The position numbers and the translations under genes are program-made. Source: Nostoc sp. CHAB 5834 (GTDB taxonomy: Bacteria > Cyanobacteriota > Cyanobacteriia > Cyanobacteriales > Nostocaceae). Taken from it: DNA of 27,017 nt. The notes under the pieces are model-generated. The model made no database searches. It had not been told where the DNA came from and saw only the letters and a list, made by a program, of their open reading frames with translations. Numbering within the stretch: position 1 is the first letter of the stretch; every line of letters starts with the position of its first letter. This document shows positions 1-8,900 of this stretch, one piece after another. The stretch lies in NCBI GenBank assembly GCA_020829485.1, contig JAIVFU010000085.1, forward strand, positions 1 through 27,017, written 5' to 3'.

Positions 1-140
1 TCGCGCACCAAAAAAGACAAGAAGGGTACTAAAACGTACTCGTCCTTCCAAACGACCCCATGTTTCTACAGCTAAAATTCTATCCCAAAAATAATACCTA
101 AAAACAGACACCTTGAAAGGGCTGGTCAGGTTGGTTGACG
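1..140 (-). other. Partial open frame at the left edge, possible 3' part of another gene
   Basis: On the minus strand an open frame runs from about 140 to the window edge, in the +1 frame relative to the truncated methyltransferase that ends at 98. It reads SVFRYYFWDRILAVETWGRL and then continues through a basic, hydrophobic stretch without a stop. It could be the tail of a gene that was fused out of frame to the truncated methyltransferase, or non-coding sequence that happens to be open. I do not recognise the protein, and it is incomplete here. Confidence 0.3.
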
Positions 141-724
141 TCGATATTGGCAGCGTTAGGTGTACCGATGAGAATATAACCACCAGGAGCCAGCAAGCTG
201 TCTAACTCACTTAATAATGCATTAGGATCTTCAACGTGTTCGATGACATCTTGGAGCAAGATATAATCAAATGGCCCTCGCTGGAGAGTTGTGGGATTGC
301 CGAAGCCGTCCTTTGTCCCGTAAGGATCGTATCCATAAGTATTAGTAAAGCCCTGTTCTTGCAAATATTGCACAAACAGAGCGTTGGTTCCACAGCCATA
401 ATCGAGCAATGAGCCAGACTTGGAAAAACCATGCTTTTTCAACTGACGGTATAGGTTGCCATAGACAAATCGATACGTCCAGGTCAATTCAGTTTGAAAG
501 ATAGCGTATTTTGCGTAATAATGGTCGAGGTCGACGACATCTAAACAATGAATTGTCTGACAATCTGGACATCGCCAAACCTGAAATTTCTCATCTTTAA
601 AAGCTCTAATACTGCAAGGAAAAGTCGCACATGCAGATTTATCAATTGGATCGACGCGATAATCACAAATCGAGCAGTTAAGGCGTTGTTTGCTGGTTCT
701 AATATTGTCGTGTGTCAACTGCAT
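98..724 (-). pseudogene. Truncated copy of the zinc-finger-like SAM methyltransferase
   Basis: This 208-residue open frame is a second copy of the 307-residue methyltransferase just upstream. It keeps the N-terminal CxxC...CxxC segment (Cys17, Cys20, then WRCPDC near residue 51), the SAM-binding loop LLDYGCGT and the acidic motif DVIEHVEDP. After GTPNAANID the sequence leaves the family and stops within a dozen residues, so the C-terminal third is gone. The start is supported by GAGGA seven bases before the ATG at 724. It lies last in the minus-strand cluster, 67 bases behind the intact copy. The Rossmann core is present but substrate-binding parts are missing, so an inactive remnant is likely. 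It could still fold as a binding protein. Confidence 0.75.
141..456 (-). repeat. Near-identical 316-bp direct repeat, copy A (inside truncated methyltransferase)
   Basis: This segment matches 1132-1447 base for base except one visible difference (tctaac here, tttaac there). The coding sequence on its 5' side differs at many positions between the two genes. The sharp edges suggest recent gene conversion or recombination. Confidence 0.9.
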
Positions 725-791
725 AGAATCCTCGTGAAAAATTTCAACTACTTTTTTTAGTATTTCTATCTAGAAATAAGGCTGAGTTAGA

Positions 792-1715
792 TTACAGACT
801 TTTGCGGAACATGATGCTCATATCAGCATGGAAACTGAGCCAATAGCCGAAAATAGCATAGAACAAGAATTTAGGTGAGGTCAACGCTTTTCCTAGTTTG
901 AATGGCTCAAAAAAAACATCCAGTGATTTATCTAAAAGGCTTGCGTAAGCGTTATAAACTCGATTGTTAAAGCTAAACCAGGGTGTGTCGTCATACCTAC
1001 GATCAAAGAAATTTACAAATTCCCATCCTTGAGATTTCCCTAAAGATTCAAGGGTCTCACGGGTGTACATATGAAGGTGATAGGGAGCATGAACACAGTT
1101 ATAGTAATCTCGTAAATCGGGTCGGTTGAGGTCGATATTGGCAGCGTTAGGTGTACCGATGAGAATATAACCACCAGGAGCCAGCAAGCTGTTTAACTCA
1201 CTTAATAATGCATTAGGATCTTCAACGTGTTCGATGACATCTTGGAGCAAGATATAATCAAATGGCCCTCGCTGGAGAGTTGTGGGATTGCCGAAGCCGT
1301 CCTTTGTCCCGTAAGGATCGTATCCATAAGTATTAGTAAAGCCCTGTTCTTGCAAATATTGCACAAACAGAGCGTTGGTTCCACAGCCATAATCGAGCAA
1401 TGAGCCAGACTTGGAAAAACCATGCTTTTTCAACTGACGGTATAGGTGGCTATACAGAAATCTATATGATCCGGTCAACTTCCCTTTGGAATAAGGATAT
1501 TTTGCATAGTAATGGTCGAGATCGACGATATCTAAACAATGAATTGTCTGGCAATCGTGACATCGCCAAGCCTTAAATTTTTCATCTTTAAAAGCTCTTA
1601 CGTTGGAAGGAAAAGTCGCAAATGCAGATTCATCATTTGGATCGACGCAATAATCGCAAATCGAGCAGTTAAGACGTTGCTTATTTGTACTAATTTTTTT
1701 GTGTTGTAGCTGCAT
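792..1715 (-). CDS. SAM-dependent methyltransferase with N-terminal CxxC zinc-finger-like segment
   Basis: A class I SAM methyltransferase of 307 residues. The N-terminus has two cysteine pairs (NCSICDY at residues 16-22 and WRCHDCQ near 51) that look like a zinc ribbon. The SAM loop LLDYGCGT, the acidic loop GYDPYG, the DVIEHVEDP motif and the GGYILIGTPN strand follow in order. The start is supported by AAGGAAAG six bases before the ATG. It sits 184 bases behind the glycosyltransferase at the end of the minus-strand cluster, so a role in O- or C-methylation of the polyketide, lipid or sugar is plausible. Similar two-part proteins occur in sugar and natural-product pathways, but the substrate cannot be read from the sequence. 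A broken tandem copy follows. Confidence 0.8.
   Translation of the reverse strand: MQLQHKKISTNKQRLNCSICDYCVDPNDESAFATFPSNVRAFKDEKFKAWRCHDCQTIHCLDIVDLDHYYAKYPYSKGKLTGSYRFLYSHLYRQLKKHGFSKSGSLLDYGCGTNALFVQYLQEQGFTNTYGYDPYGTKDGFGNPTTLQRGPFDYILLQDVIEHVEDPNALLSELNSLLAPGGYILIGTPNAANIDLNRPDLRDYYNCVHAPYHLHMYTRETLESLGKSQGWEFVNFFDRRYDDTPWFSFNNRVYNAYASLLDKSLDVFFEPFKLGKALTSPKFLFYAIFGYWLSFHADMSIMFRKSL
1132..1447 (-). repeat. Near-identical 316-bp direct repeat, copy B (inside intact methyltransferase)
   Basis: Partner of the repeat at 141-456, covering the region from about TYRF..YRQLKK to NAANID of the methyltransferase. One base differs across the aligned block. Identity falls off abruptly on the side towards the gene start. 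Confidence 0.9.
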
Positions 1716-1790
1716 AAAACTTTCCTTTTTAAAATATCAACAAGTTTTTCTACTACCAGTTTGCAATTATAGGTAGTATTTCTCTTTTTA

Positions 1791-1813
1791 CTTCCCCTGC
1801 TCCCCTGCCTGCC
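1791..1813 (-). repeat. G-rich short repeat of the GGGAGCAGGG type in the spacer
   Basis: On the minus strand this reads GGCAGGCAGGGGAGCAGGGG and then GAAG. It is in the 184-base spacer between the glycosyltransferase and methyltransferase genes and resembles the G-rich segments at 12514-12549 and near 16097. Such low-complexity G-rich repeats are frequent in Nostoc-type genomes. No separate gene was seen in the spacer. Confidence 0.5.
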
Positions 1814-1899
1814 AAAACTAATATGATATGTTTGAATGCGGCTAGGTATTAGTAAAGGGCTTGTACGTGCGTCAGCCATCATTTTAGGGAATCAGAACG

Positions 1900-3081
1900 C
1901 TATGTTTGTTTTATCGATAACAAGGGATCGTTTTCATAAAGTCCATCTAAATAGGAATGTTTAAGAATTTTTTCCAAAATCTCAACAACTTCAAATACCG
2001 CCTGATTTTTGAAGGCTTTGATATTAGTTCGATAGCGAAATAAGTTTTCAGGCTGGATTAACTCTGCCACAGCCGAATCGATATTGCGAAAATTAGAAAT
2101 TACAATTCCAAGCTCATTATTTGCAATCCACTCACAGCAGTATCGTTCTTGCATCAGAGTTAAGGCATTAAGCTCTGTTATTACTGGCAATTTCATCGCT
2201 ATAGCCTCACTGATACTTACATTACCAGGCTTACCAATGAAGAAATCAGACAAATACATATAGTAGGGAATTTGTTTGGTAAATTCTTCAATATACCTTG
2301 GTATACGATTTTGGCTACGACGCAGAATAGTTGCTAGTCTTTTATTTTTTCCACAAATAAATATGAGTTGGATGTTCAGCGACGACTGTTCTAAACGTTC
2401 AGCAATCTCAATCATTTCATTGGAGCCGTGACCACCAAACATAACTAAGCCAGTGGGTAAATTTGGATCTAATCCCAAGCGTTGTCTTTCAAGATGGCGA
2501 TCAATAATAATAGATTCGTAGAATTGAGGGTTAATAACCAATCCCGAAGTGTGAAAGATTTGCTCATCACTGTAACCTAAGTTTTTCGCTTGTTCAATTG
2601 CCCGTTCTGTAGGGCAAATTAAGAATTGCTCCTGCTGCTCAATCCAAAAGTGAGGTGGGCAATCAGCAAGATCAGTTAGAAGCGTGATAAAAGGGACACT
2701 TGGTAATGTTGCCTGCAAGCTTTCATAAAACACCCGATTGAGATACGGCATCACTGAAACTACTATGTCAGGCTGATGCTGCTGCCAAAATTTTTTTAAA
2801 CGTGCTAACCAAACAGAATGGTAAAAGCCAATTTGCAGCTTGAACAAGGGAACCAGTAAAGGTTTAGTAATAACTTTTGCCCAAGCTTTTTGGAGTATCA
2901 CATTATTGTAAAAGTTTTGCGAAGAAGACGTTCCAATGATTTCTTTAAAAGCCTCGACTAGATGGATTTCCCAAGGCAATTGTCGCTGTTCAATAAGTTT
3001 TTGCAAAGCTTTGGCAGTGCTGCGATGGCCTGCACCAGCATCATAAATTATCAGATATACTTTTTTGAGACCTTTTCCCAT
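1900..3081 (-). CDS. MGDG-synthase-like glycosyltransferase (GT28-type)
   Basis: A 393-residue protein. The N-terminus has YDAGAGHRSTAKAL, the acceptor/lipid-side signature of diacylglycerol galactosyltransferase-like enzymes. The C-terminal half has VMFGGHGS and FIGKPGNVSISEAIAMKLPV, the nucleotide-sugar binding region of GT28-type folds. The start was placed at the ATG at 3081 because GAGGA lies six bases before it; the ATG 15 bases upstream has that ribosome site inside its own reading frame. Family members move a sugar from a UDP-sugar to a lipid. Cyanobacteria normally make MGDG by a GT2 route, so this is unlikely to be the housekeeping galactolipid enzyme. Its place 46 bases behind the SDR gene argues that it glycosylates the lipid-like product of the cluster. 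The sugar is not known. Confidence 0.8.
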   Translation of the reverse strand: MGKGLKKVYLIIYDAGAGHRSTAKALQKLIEQRQLPWEIHLVEAFKEIIGTSSSQNFYNNVILQKAWAKVITKPLLVPLFKLQIGFYHSVWLARLKKFWQQHQPDIVVSVMPYLNRVFYESLQATLPSVPFITLLTDLADCPPHFWIEQQEQFLICPTERAIEQAKNLGYSDEQIFHTSGLVINPQFYESIIIDRHLERQRLGLDPNLPTGLVMFGGHGSNEMIEIAERLEQSSLNIQLIFICGKNKRLATILRRSQNRIPRYIEEFTKQIPYYMYLSDFFIGKPGNVSISEAIAMKLPVITELNALTLMQERYCCEWIANNELGIVISNFRNIDSAVAELIQPENLFRYRTNIKAFKNQAVFEVVEILEKILKHSYLDGLYENDPLLSIKQT

Positions 3082-3127
3082 AACGTCCTCATTCAAAAAT
3101 CTTTGATTATGGTAAATTTATGCTTGA

Positions 3128-4036
3128 TTATTGATTTTTTTCTTTGCTTATTCTTCCGTTTGGTGTTGCAATAACCATCGTTCTGCTTTCACTGGGTTGA
3201 AATGCAATTGGCGTTTGATTTTCGGCGCGTATTTTGTTGAGCTTGGTGACACCTATCCACTGATTAACTTTATCTCCAAAGAGTGGGAAAATTTCCCACA
3301 ATGCCAGTAGAAGTTTTGTAATAGCTTCTGAAATCGCATCTTGATTCACAATCACTTCTGGCTGATTTTGCTTAATAGCTTGAATCGTTGCGCTCGCAAC
3401 ATCTGTTGGTGTAGAAGATCCTGATGAACTGGGTATGGCTACGCCAGAATCAGCAGACATCCCTTGTTCAGACACATATCCTGGACAAATTACTGAGATT
3501 TCCACGCCAGTACCCACCAATTCTTGCCTAATAGCATCGCTCCACATCAACATACCAGCTTTACTGGCTGAATAAATGCTGTTGTAAGCTGGCCCTTTTT
3601 TGGCAGCCAGAGAAGCAATATTGACAATATGGCCACTACCTTGGCTTAACATTGTTGGCAGTACCAAACGCGATAATTCCATTGCTGCCAGTAAGTTGGT
3701 AGATAAGACTGACTGGAGATCGGCGCTAGAGTAATCTTGGAAAGGTCGGTATATTTCTATGCCTGCATTATTAATTAAAATATCAATTGGGCCTACAAGC
3801 TGATTGATTTGCTCAACCAGGCTTGGCAGAGATTCTATGTTACTGATGTCAGATGTTATACCTAACCAGTGACCTCCTAAAGCTTTGACTTCGGCAGATA
3901 CTCTATCTAGTCCCTGTTGCGATCGCGCTACACCAACTACAGTTGCTTTTTCTTTTGCCAAAGCACGAGCAATAAAAACGCCAATGCCGCGTGATGCACC
4001 TGTCAAAAGTACTGTCTTCCCTGAAATTATTGACAT
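3128..4036 (-). CDS. Short-chain dehydrogenase/reductase (SDR)
   Basis: A 302-residue classical SDR. It has the NAD(P)-binding motif TGASRGIG at residues 12-19, the NNAG structural motif, the catalytic Ser in VNIASLAA and the YSASK catalytic Tyr/Lys motif, followed by ICPGYV. The C-terminal extension of about 60 residues past the usual core is basic and may be membrane associated (LALWEIFPLFG). GAGGA lies nine bases before the ATG. The gene is 38 bases downstream of the TubC-domain gene and probably co-transcribed. It is a candidate for oxidising or reducing a keto/hydroxyl group of the polyketide chain after release or on the carrier. The direction of the reaction and substrate are inferred only. 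Confidence 0.85.
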   Translation of the reverse strand: MSIISGKTVLLTGASRGIGVFIARALAKEKATVVGVARSQQGLDRVSAEVKALGGHWLGITSDISNIESLPSLVEQINQLVGPIDILINNAGIEIYRPFQDYSSADLQSVLSTNLLAAMELSRLVLPTMLSQGSGHIVNIASLAAKKGPAYNSIYSASKAGMLMWSDAIRQELVGTGVEISVICPGYVSEQGMSADSGVAIPSSSGSSTPTDVASATIQAIKQNQPEVIVNQDAISEAITKLLLALWEIFPLFGDKVNQWIGVTKLNKIRAENQTPIAFQPSESRTMVIATPNGRISKEKNQ

Positions 4037-4074
4037 GATTATTTAATATCCTCATTCATTAGTACCAACCGAGT

Positions 4075-5943
4075 TCAACAAGTAGCGATGGTTTCTTTGA
4101 GAGAAGGGAAATGCTTACCACCCAAATCAATTTGTCCCTTTTCAACTCCAGTTTTGATTCTGGCAATTAAATACTCCCAATCAGAGGCGATGATGTTTGT
4201 GCCGTGATCTGGCTCGATCAAGCTGGCTAGGGCAATATCACTGCCGTATTTGTTGACTAAATCGTGTATCCCTAAGAAGTTGAAAACCCCTGATTCATAG
4301 GTTCCACAAGGAACTGAGGGATTGTGTACTCCAGTGCAATACTCGTTATCGGCTTCAAACCACTGAGTTGATGGATACCCGTGGAAATGAACCATTGGTG
4401 TACCATTTTTAATAAGATCCGGTGCGTACACAGCCGCCGCAAGTGCGATCGCAACCATCACATAAAGGTCGTAAGAGGGTTTAATATCACCCACTACTAA
4501 ATCAATACCTTTTGGTAGTTGGAGTAATAATCTATCTTGTAGTCCCAGCCTTAGTACGTCAGTTTCTAAATTCAGGTTTGTTTTATTCGCGCCTGAGCGA
4601 GAACTAATAACCCAGATATCTGGTAGCTGCTTAAATACCTCTTTTTCTGCAATTGTGGTTTTGATATATCTCCTACCAATTTCATTTTGACGTAATTCAT
4701 CACGACTAAATCCTTCGATAGAAGACAGGCTTTCCCACTCCTGCTCAGATATTTCCACAGTCCCTACATATTGTGGCGGCTCGGCGTAGGCAACAAAACC
4801 ATAAGAAACGCCTGTTCTACCATTTGCCATCCAGTCTACAATATCTCGGTGTGACTTTCTTTTAATCACATCGTCAATTTTAAAACCAGAAGGTAGTAGA
4901 CCTGTTGATGCTAACTCTTTACCTAATCTGACTAATTGCTCTGCATAAATAGATTCTTTCGGGTCATACTCACCAATCTCAAATCTGCTCAAAGATAGTG
5001 GCAGAATTGGTACATAAATTTTAGGAATTAGAGAGTTACAAACGAATGCGTCCACTGAATCGGCAGGGAAAACCGAGTCTGATAGATTCATATTTAAGAT
5101 AGAAATCTTATCATTGGAAATCCCAATGACAATTTCAGAAAATGTTCTAATCAGGGTCTTTACACCAATAGAAATTTTTTTCTGATAAGGAACATTTGGA
5201 TCAACAAACTCTTTATTAAGTTTTGTCAACATAATAACTTGAGTATTTGTTGGGTCTTCAAGTGGTAAAATATTTTCTTCAGCCCAACTGATAAACTGCA
5301 TAATTTTAGAAGCAGATAGCTGGCGGTCTTTTAAAACAAATTGAGAATAGAATTTATAAAGTAACTCTACCACGAATATCTTGATTTTACCAAGAAATGA
5401 AGGGTATTTTTCTACATCAACGACAGCACTAACGCCCGTTTTAATAACATTTGTGGTAATGTTCTTTTTCCAGTTAATGAAAGGAATAGTAAATTCGTAG
5501 CTAACCTGTTTAGTTGCTTCCTCCCAGGTTAGGATTTGAACTCCATTTGCGCGGAGCTTATCTTCTAATTCTTCTCGAAACTTCAAAATTGCTTCTTCTT
5601 GATATCCATCTGTTAAAGGTCTAAAAGCAACTTTTAGCTTTTTAGCCATCGCCTTTGGATCAATAATGGGAGGGGTAAAACCTGTAACTTTACGGCTAAA
5701 ACCTCCAATTAAACGACCAATTGTCTGTAAACTCAGGTCTTGAGTTTTAGTTAGAGAATTATCATTATCAGTTTCGTTACTTTTTTGCAGAAATGCCAGA
5801 ATTTCTGTCTTGCGTTCAGCTAATTCGGTGCGTTGTTCTGCTGACAGTAATCCTTTGGGAGAATTGACTTTGAGTTTACCATTGTCAGTCCACAACTGAA
5901 CACCTTGTTGAGTTAAGTTTTCTAAAAGCTCGGATACGTTCAC
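4075..5943 (-). CDS. TubC-type docking domain fused to an unrecognised 560-residue region
   Basis: A 622-residue protein starting at a GTG, with GGAG about ten bases upstream. Residues 1-55 match the TubC N-terminal docking domain known from NRPS/PKS proteins (pattern LL..L...GV.LW...GKL....PKGLLS, then ELA..K.EIL.FL). The rest I do not recognise. It has no A, C, KS, TE or SDR motifs. Visible landmarks are a hydrophobic stretch near residues 190-215, a second one at about 500 (YVMVAIALAAAVYAP), HFHGYP at 519-524, a Cys-rich part (EYCTGVH..VPCGTY) and EPDHGTN with His580. The paired His/Asp/Glu clusters could bind metal or form a catalytic site; that is inference. It follows a PKS that ends in an ACP and an acidic tail, by 50 bases, so it may be recruited to that ACP to tailor or release the chain. 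Confidence 0.7.
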   Translation of the reverse strand: MNVSELLENLTQQGVQLWTDNGKLKVNSPKGLLSAEQRTELAERKTEILAFLQKSNETDNDNSLTKTQDLSLQTIGRLIGGFSRKVTGFTPPIIDPKAMAKKLKVAFRPLTDGYQEEAILKFREELEDKLRANGVQILTWEEATKQVSYEFTIPFINWKKNITTNVIKTGVSAVVDVEKYPSFLGKIKIFVVELLYKFYSQFVLKDRQLSASKIMQFISWAEENILPLEDPTNTQVIMLTKLNKEFVDPNVPYQKKISIGVKTLIRTFSEIVIGISNDKISILNMNLSDSVFPADSVDAFVCNSLIPKIYVPILPLSLSRFEIGEYDPKESIYAEQLVRLGKELASTGLLPSGFKIDDVIKRKSHRDIVDWMANGRTGVSYGFVAYAEPPQYVGTVEISEQEWESLSSIEGFSRDELRQNEIGRRYIKTTIAEKEVFKQLPDIWVISSRSGANKTNLNLETDVLRLGLQDRLLLQLPKGIDLVVGDIKPSYDLYVMVAIALAAAVYAPDLIKNGTPMVHFHGYPSTQWFEADNEYCTGVHNPSVPCGTYESGVFNFLGIHDLVNKYGSDIALASLIEPDHGTNIIASDWEYLIARIKTGVEKGQIDLGGKHFPSLKETIATC

Positions 5944-5993
5944 AGTTTTGCTATCTCCGTTAATTTGTAATTGTTTTAAACAAGATTTTGTGA

Positions 5994-8900
5994 TTAAATT
6001 TCAAAGATTTCTGAGTCAGAAGCTTCTAATTCTTTGGCTAAGTGCTGTGAAAGCGACTCAATGGTAGGATAATGCACCAAGAGCAATGGAGACATATCAA
6101 TCCCAAGAAATTCTTTACCAGCGCTAGCGATCGCGATCGCCAGTACAGAATCCAAACCGTAGCTGTCGAAAGGAACTTGAATATTGATCTCATCAGGTTT
6201 GACTCCTAAATCATTTGCAATTTGGTTAGTCAGCCAAACTTGAATATCTGCCACTGCCAGAGATTGAGCATTAATTTCTTGTACTACAGATATTGGCGTT
6301 TCCTGTTTTGGTTGAGTTTTGCCAACGAATTCATGCTGCTTCGTTAATAATCCAAGCAGTTTCGGCAGCAAATTCAATTCCTCTTTTGAAAGTTCTCCGC
6401 TCATTTCTAACTGCTCGATCAGGTGTTGGTTATCTGCCTGAGCGAGAAAGCCATTATTCTGAGAGGAATCAACTTTTTTATGTCCATTGTGATTAGGCTC
6501 AAACCAGTAGCGCTTTCGCTGCCAGGGATAGGTGGGTAGTTCCACATTTTGACGCGAGTAATCTCGATCAAAACCTAACCAGTCTACTTTTACCCCACGC
6601 GCATATAAAGATGCCAAACTCTCAAGGATTTGTTGCCAATCATCTTTGCCAGGATTCAGAGTGGAAAGCCAAAGTTTTTCAACATTAGGCAAGCAATCGA
6701 CAAAAGTCGCCTTTGGCCCAACTTCCACAAATATTTCATACCCTTGTTGAGCTAAGTTATCTATAGCGGCGGCAACTTTCAGGGGTTGTTGCGCTTGACG
6801 GCTCCAATATAGAGGGGTAGCTATTTCAGTAGTAGCTAGTTCACCAGTTAGATGAGAAACTAAGGGAATTTGTGGTTGAGAGTAGGTTACTTCTTTGAGG
6901 ATTCCTTGGTTTTCGGAGCCAAACACTTCCACCATTTCCCCTTGTGGAGGTAATGCTTGCATTAAGTGCCCGCGTTGAACAATCAACTTTAAGCTATCTT
7001 CCAAGCTGAAAACTTCAGCTACACAGGCAGCAACAAATTCACCAACACCATAACCCATGACTGCGGTGGGTTCTATACCCCAAGATTTCCATAATTGGAA
7101 GAGGGCATATTCTATGGCAAATAAGGCGGGTTGTTTGTAAACAGGTTCTTTGAGCAAGGAACTTGTTGTTGATTCAGGATACAGAATCTCAACCAAGGAG
7201 CATTTTAAAGAAAAACGCAGAATTTCATTGCAGCGATCAAAAGCTTGCCAAAACTGGGGCTGGGTTTCGTAGAATTGACGAGCCATTCCGACATATTCTG
7301 AACCTGTATCGGGGAAAAGGAAGGCGATTTTGGGAGAATCTGTCACCTTTCCGTGGAATAATCCGACTGTTTTCTGCCCAGCGCTAAAGGCAGTGAGCTT
7401 TTCATAGAGTTCGGCAGATGAAGATGCGATGGCACTTAAGCGATATTGAAAATGCGATCGGCCCGTATTGGCACTAAAACAGATATCTCCTAGAGCTAAA
7501 TCTGGATTATTCGCTAAGTGCTTCTCATAACGTTCAGCTAACTGCACAAGCGCCTCGTCTGTCTTAGCTGATAAAGTTAGCAGGTGCAAAGTCCGCTCTA
7601 TTGTTCTTTCTATTGACTTTGAAACCGGAGCTTCTTGCACAACTACGTGAGCGTTAGTCCCACTAAAACCAAAAGCGCTTACTCCCGCCAGCCGCCGTTT
7701 TTCTGTTATCGGCCAAGGCATACGCTGTGCAGGAACTTTCAGGGGCAATTCATTCCAGTTAATATGAGGATTCGGTTGTTTGAAATGCAAGTGGGCTGGA
7801 ATTTCCCCGTGTTGTAGGGCAAGTACCACTTTGATTAAACTGGCGATACCAGAAGCTGGTTCTAGGTGGCCAATGTTGGTTTTTACCGAACCAATAACTA
7901 AAGGTTTGTCTTCAGGACGGTTCTTGCCATACACTGCCTCTAAGGCCGCCACCTCAATTGGTTCGCCTACAGATGTGCTTGTGCCTTGAACCTCTACATA
8001 GTCTACTTGGGCTGGTTCCACGCCACCATTCTCTAAGGCTTGGCGAATCACGGCTTGCTGAGATAGTCCGTTAGGAGAAATTAAACTACTACTGCGGCCA
8101 TTATGGTTAACCGCAGAACCCCGAATCAAGGCTAAGATGTTATCCCCGTCAGCCAAAGCATCTGAGAGGCGCTTGAGGACAACAATCCCACATCCTTCTC
8201 CTTTTACAAAGCCATTGGCAGCAGCATCGAATGTTTTGCAGCGTCCATCAGAGTTAAGCATTCGTGTTCTAGACAGAGCAATACTAGTATCTGGGACGAG
8301 ATTTAACCCAACTCCGCCAGCTAAAGCTAGATTGCACTCTTTTAAGCGCAAACTTTGACAAGCCAAATGTACTGATACCAATGAGGAAGAACAGGAGGTA
8401 TCGACAGCCATACTGGGGCCTTTTAGCCCGAAAAAATAGGATAAACGCCCAGCAGCTATACTTAAAGAGTTACCGATCGCAGAAAAAGCATCAATATTAG
8501 ACACATCCCCTATTGATGACATGACTTTGCTGTAGTCATTTAAGTAAATACCGATGAAAGTCCCTGTAGATGTGTTGTACAAATGCTCTGGTACTTGACC
8601 AGCATTTTCTAAAGCTTCCCAGCTTACCTCCAACAAAAGCCGTTGCTGAGGATCTGTGCTTGCTGCTTCCCGTGCTGAAATCCCGAAAAACTCAGGGTTA
8701 AAGGTATCAACTCCTGTTAAAAAACCACCTTCGCGGGTACACACTTTACCAGGCATATCCGGTTCTGGATTGTAGTATTTTTCCAGATCCCATCGGTCAG
8801 CTGGAACTTCAGTAATGGCATCAACTCCGTCGCGCAACAGCCGCCAGAAAGCTTCTGGATTTTCTGCTCCTCCAGGAAATCGGCAACCCGTGCCAATAAT

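Noticed and set aside
1598..1882. 94-residue minus-strand frame overlapping the start of the methyltransferase gene
   Set aside because: It overlaps the methyltransferase start out of frame and shows no motif or ribosome site.
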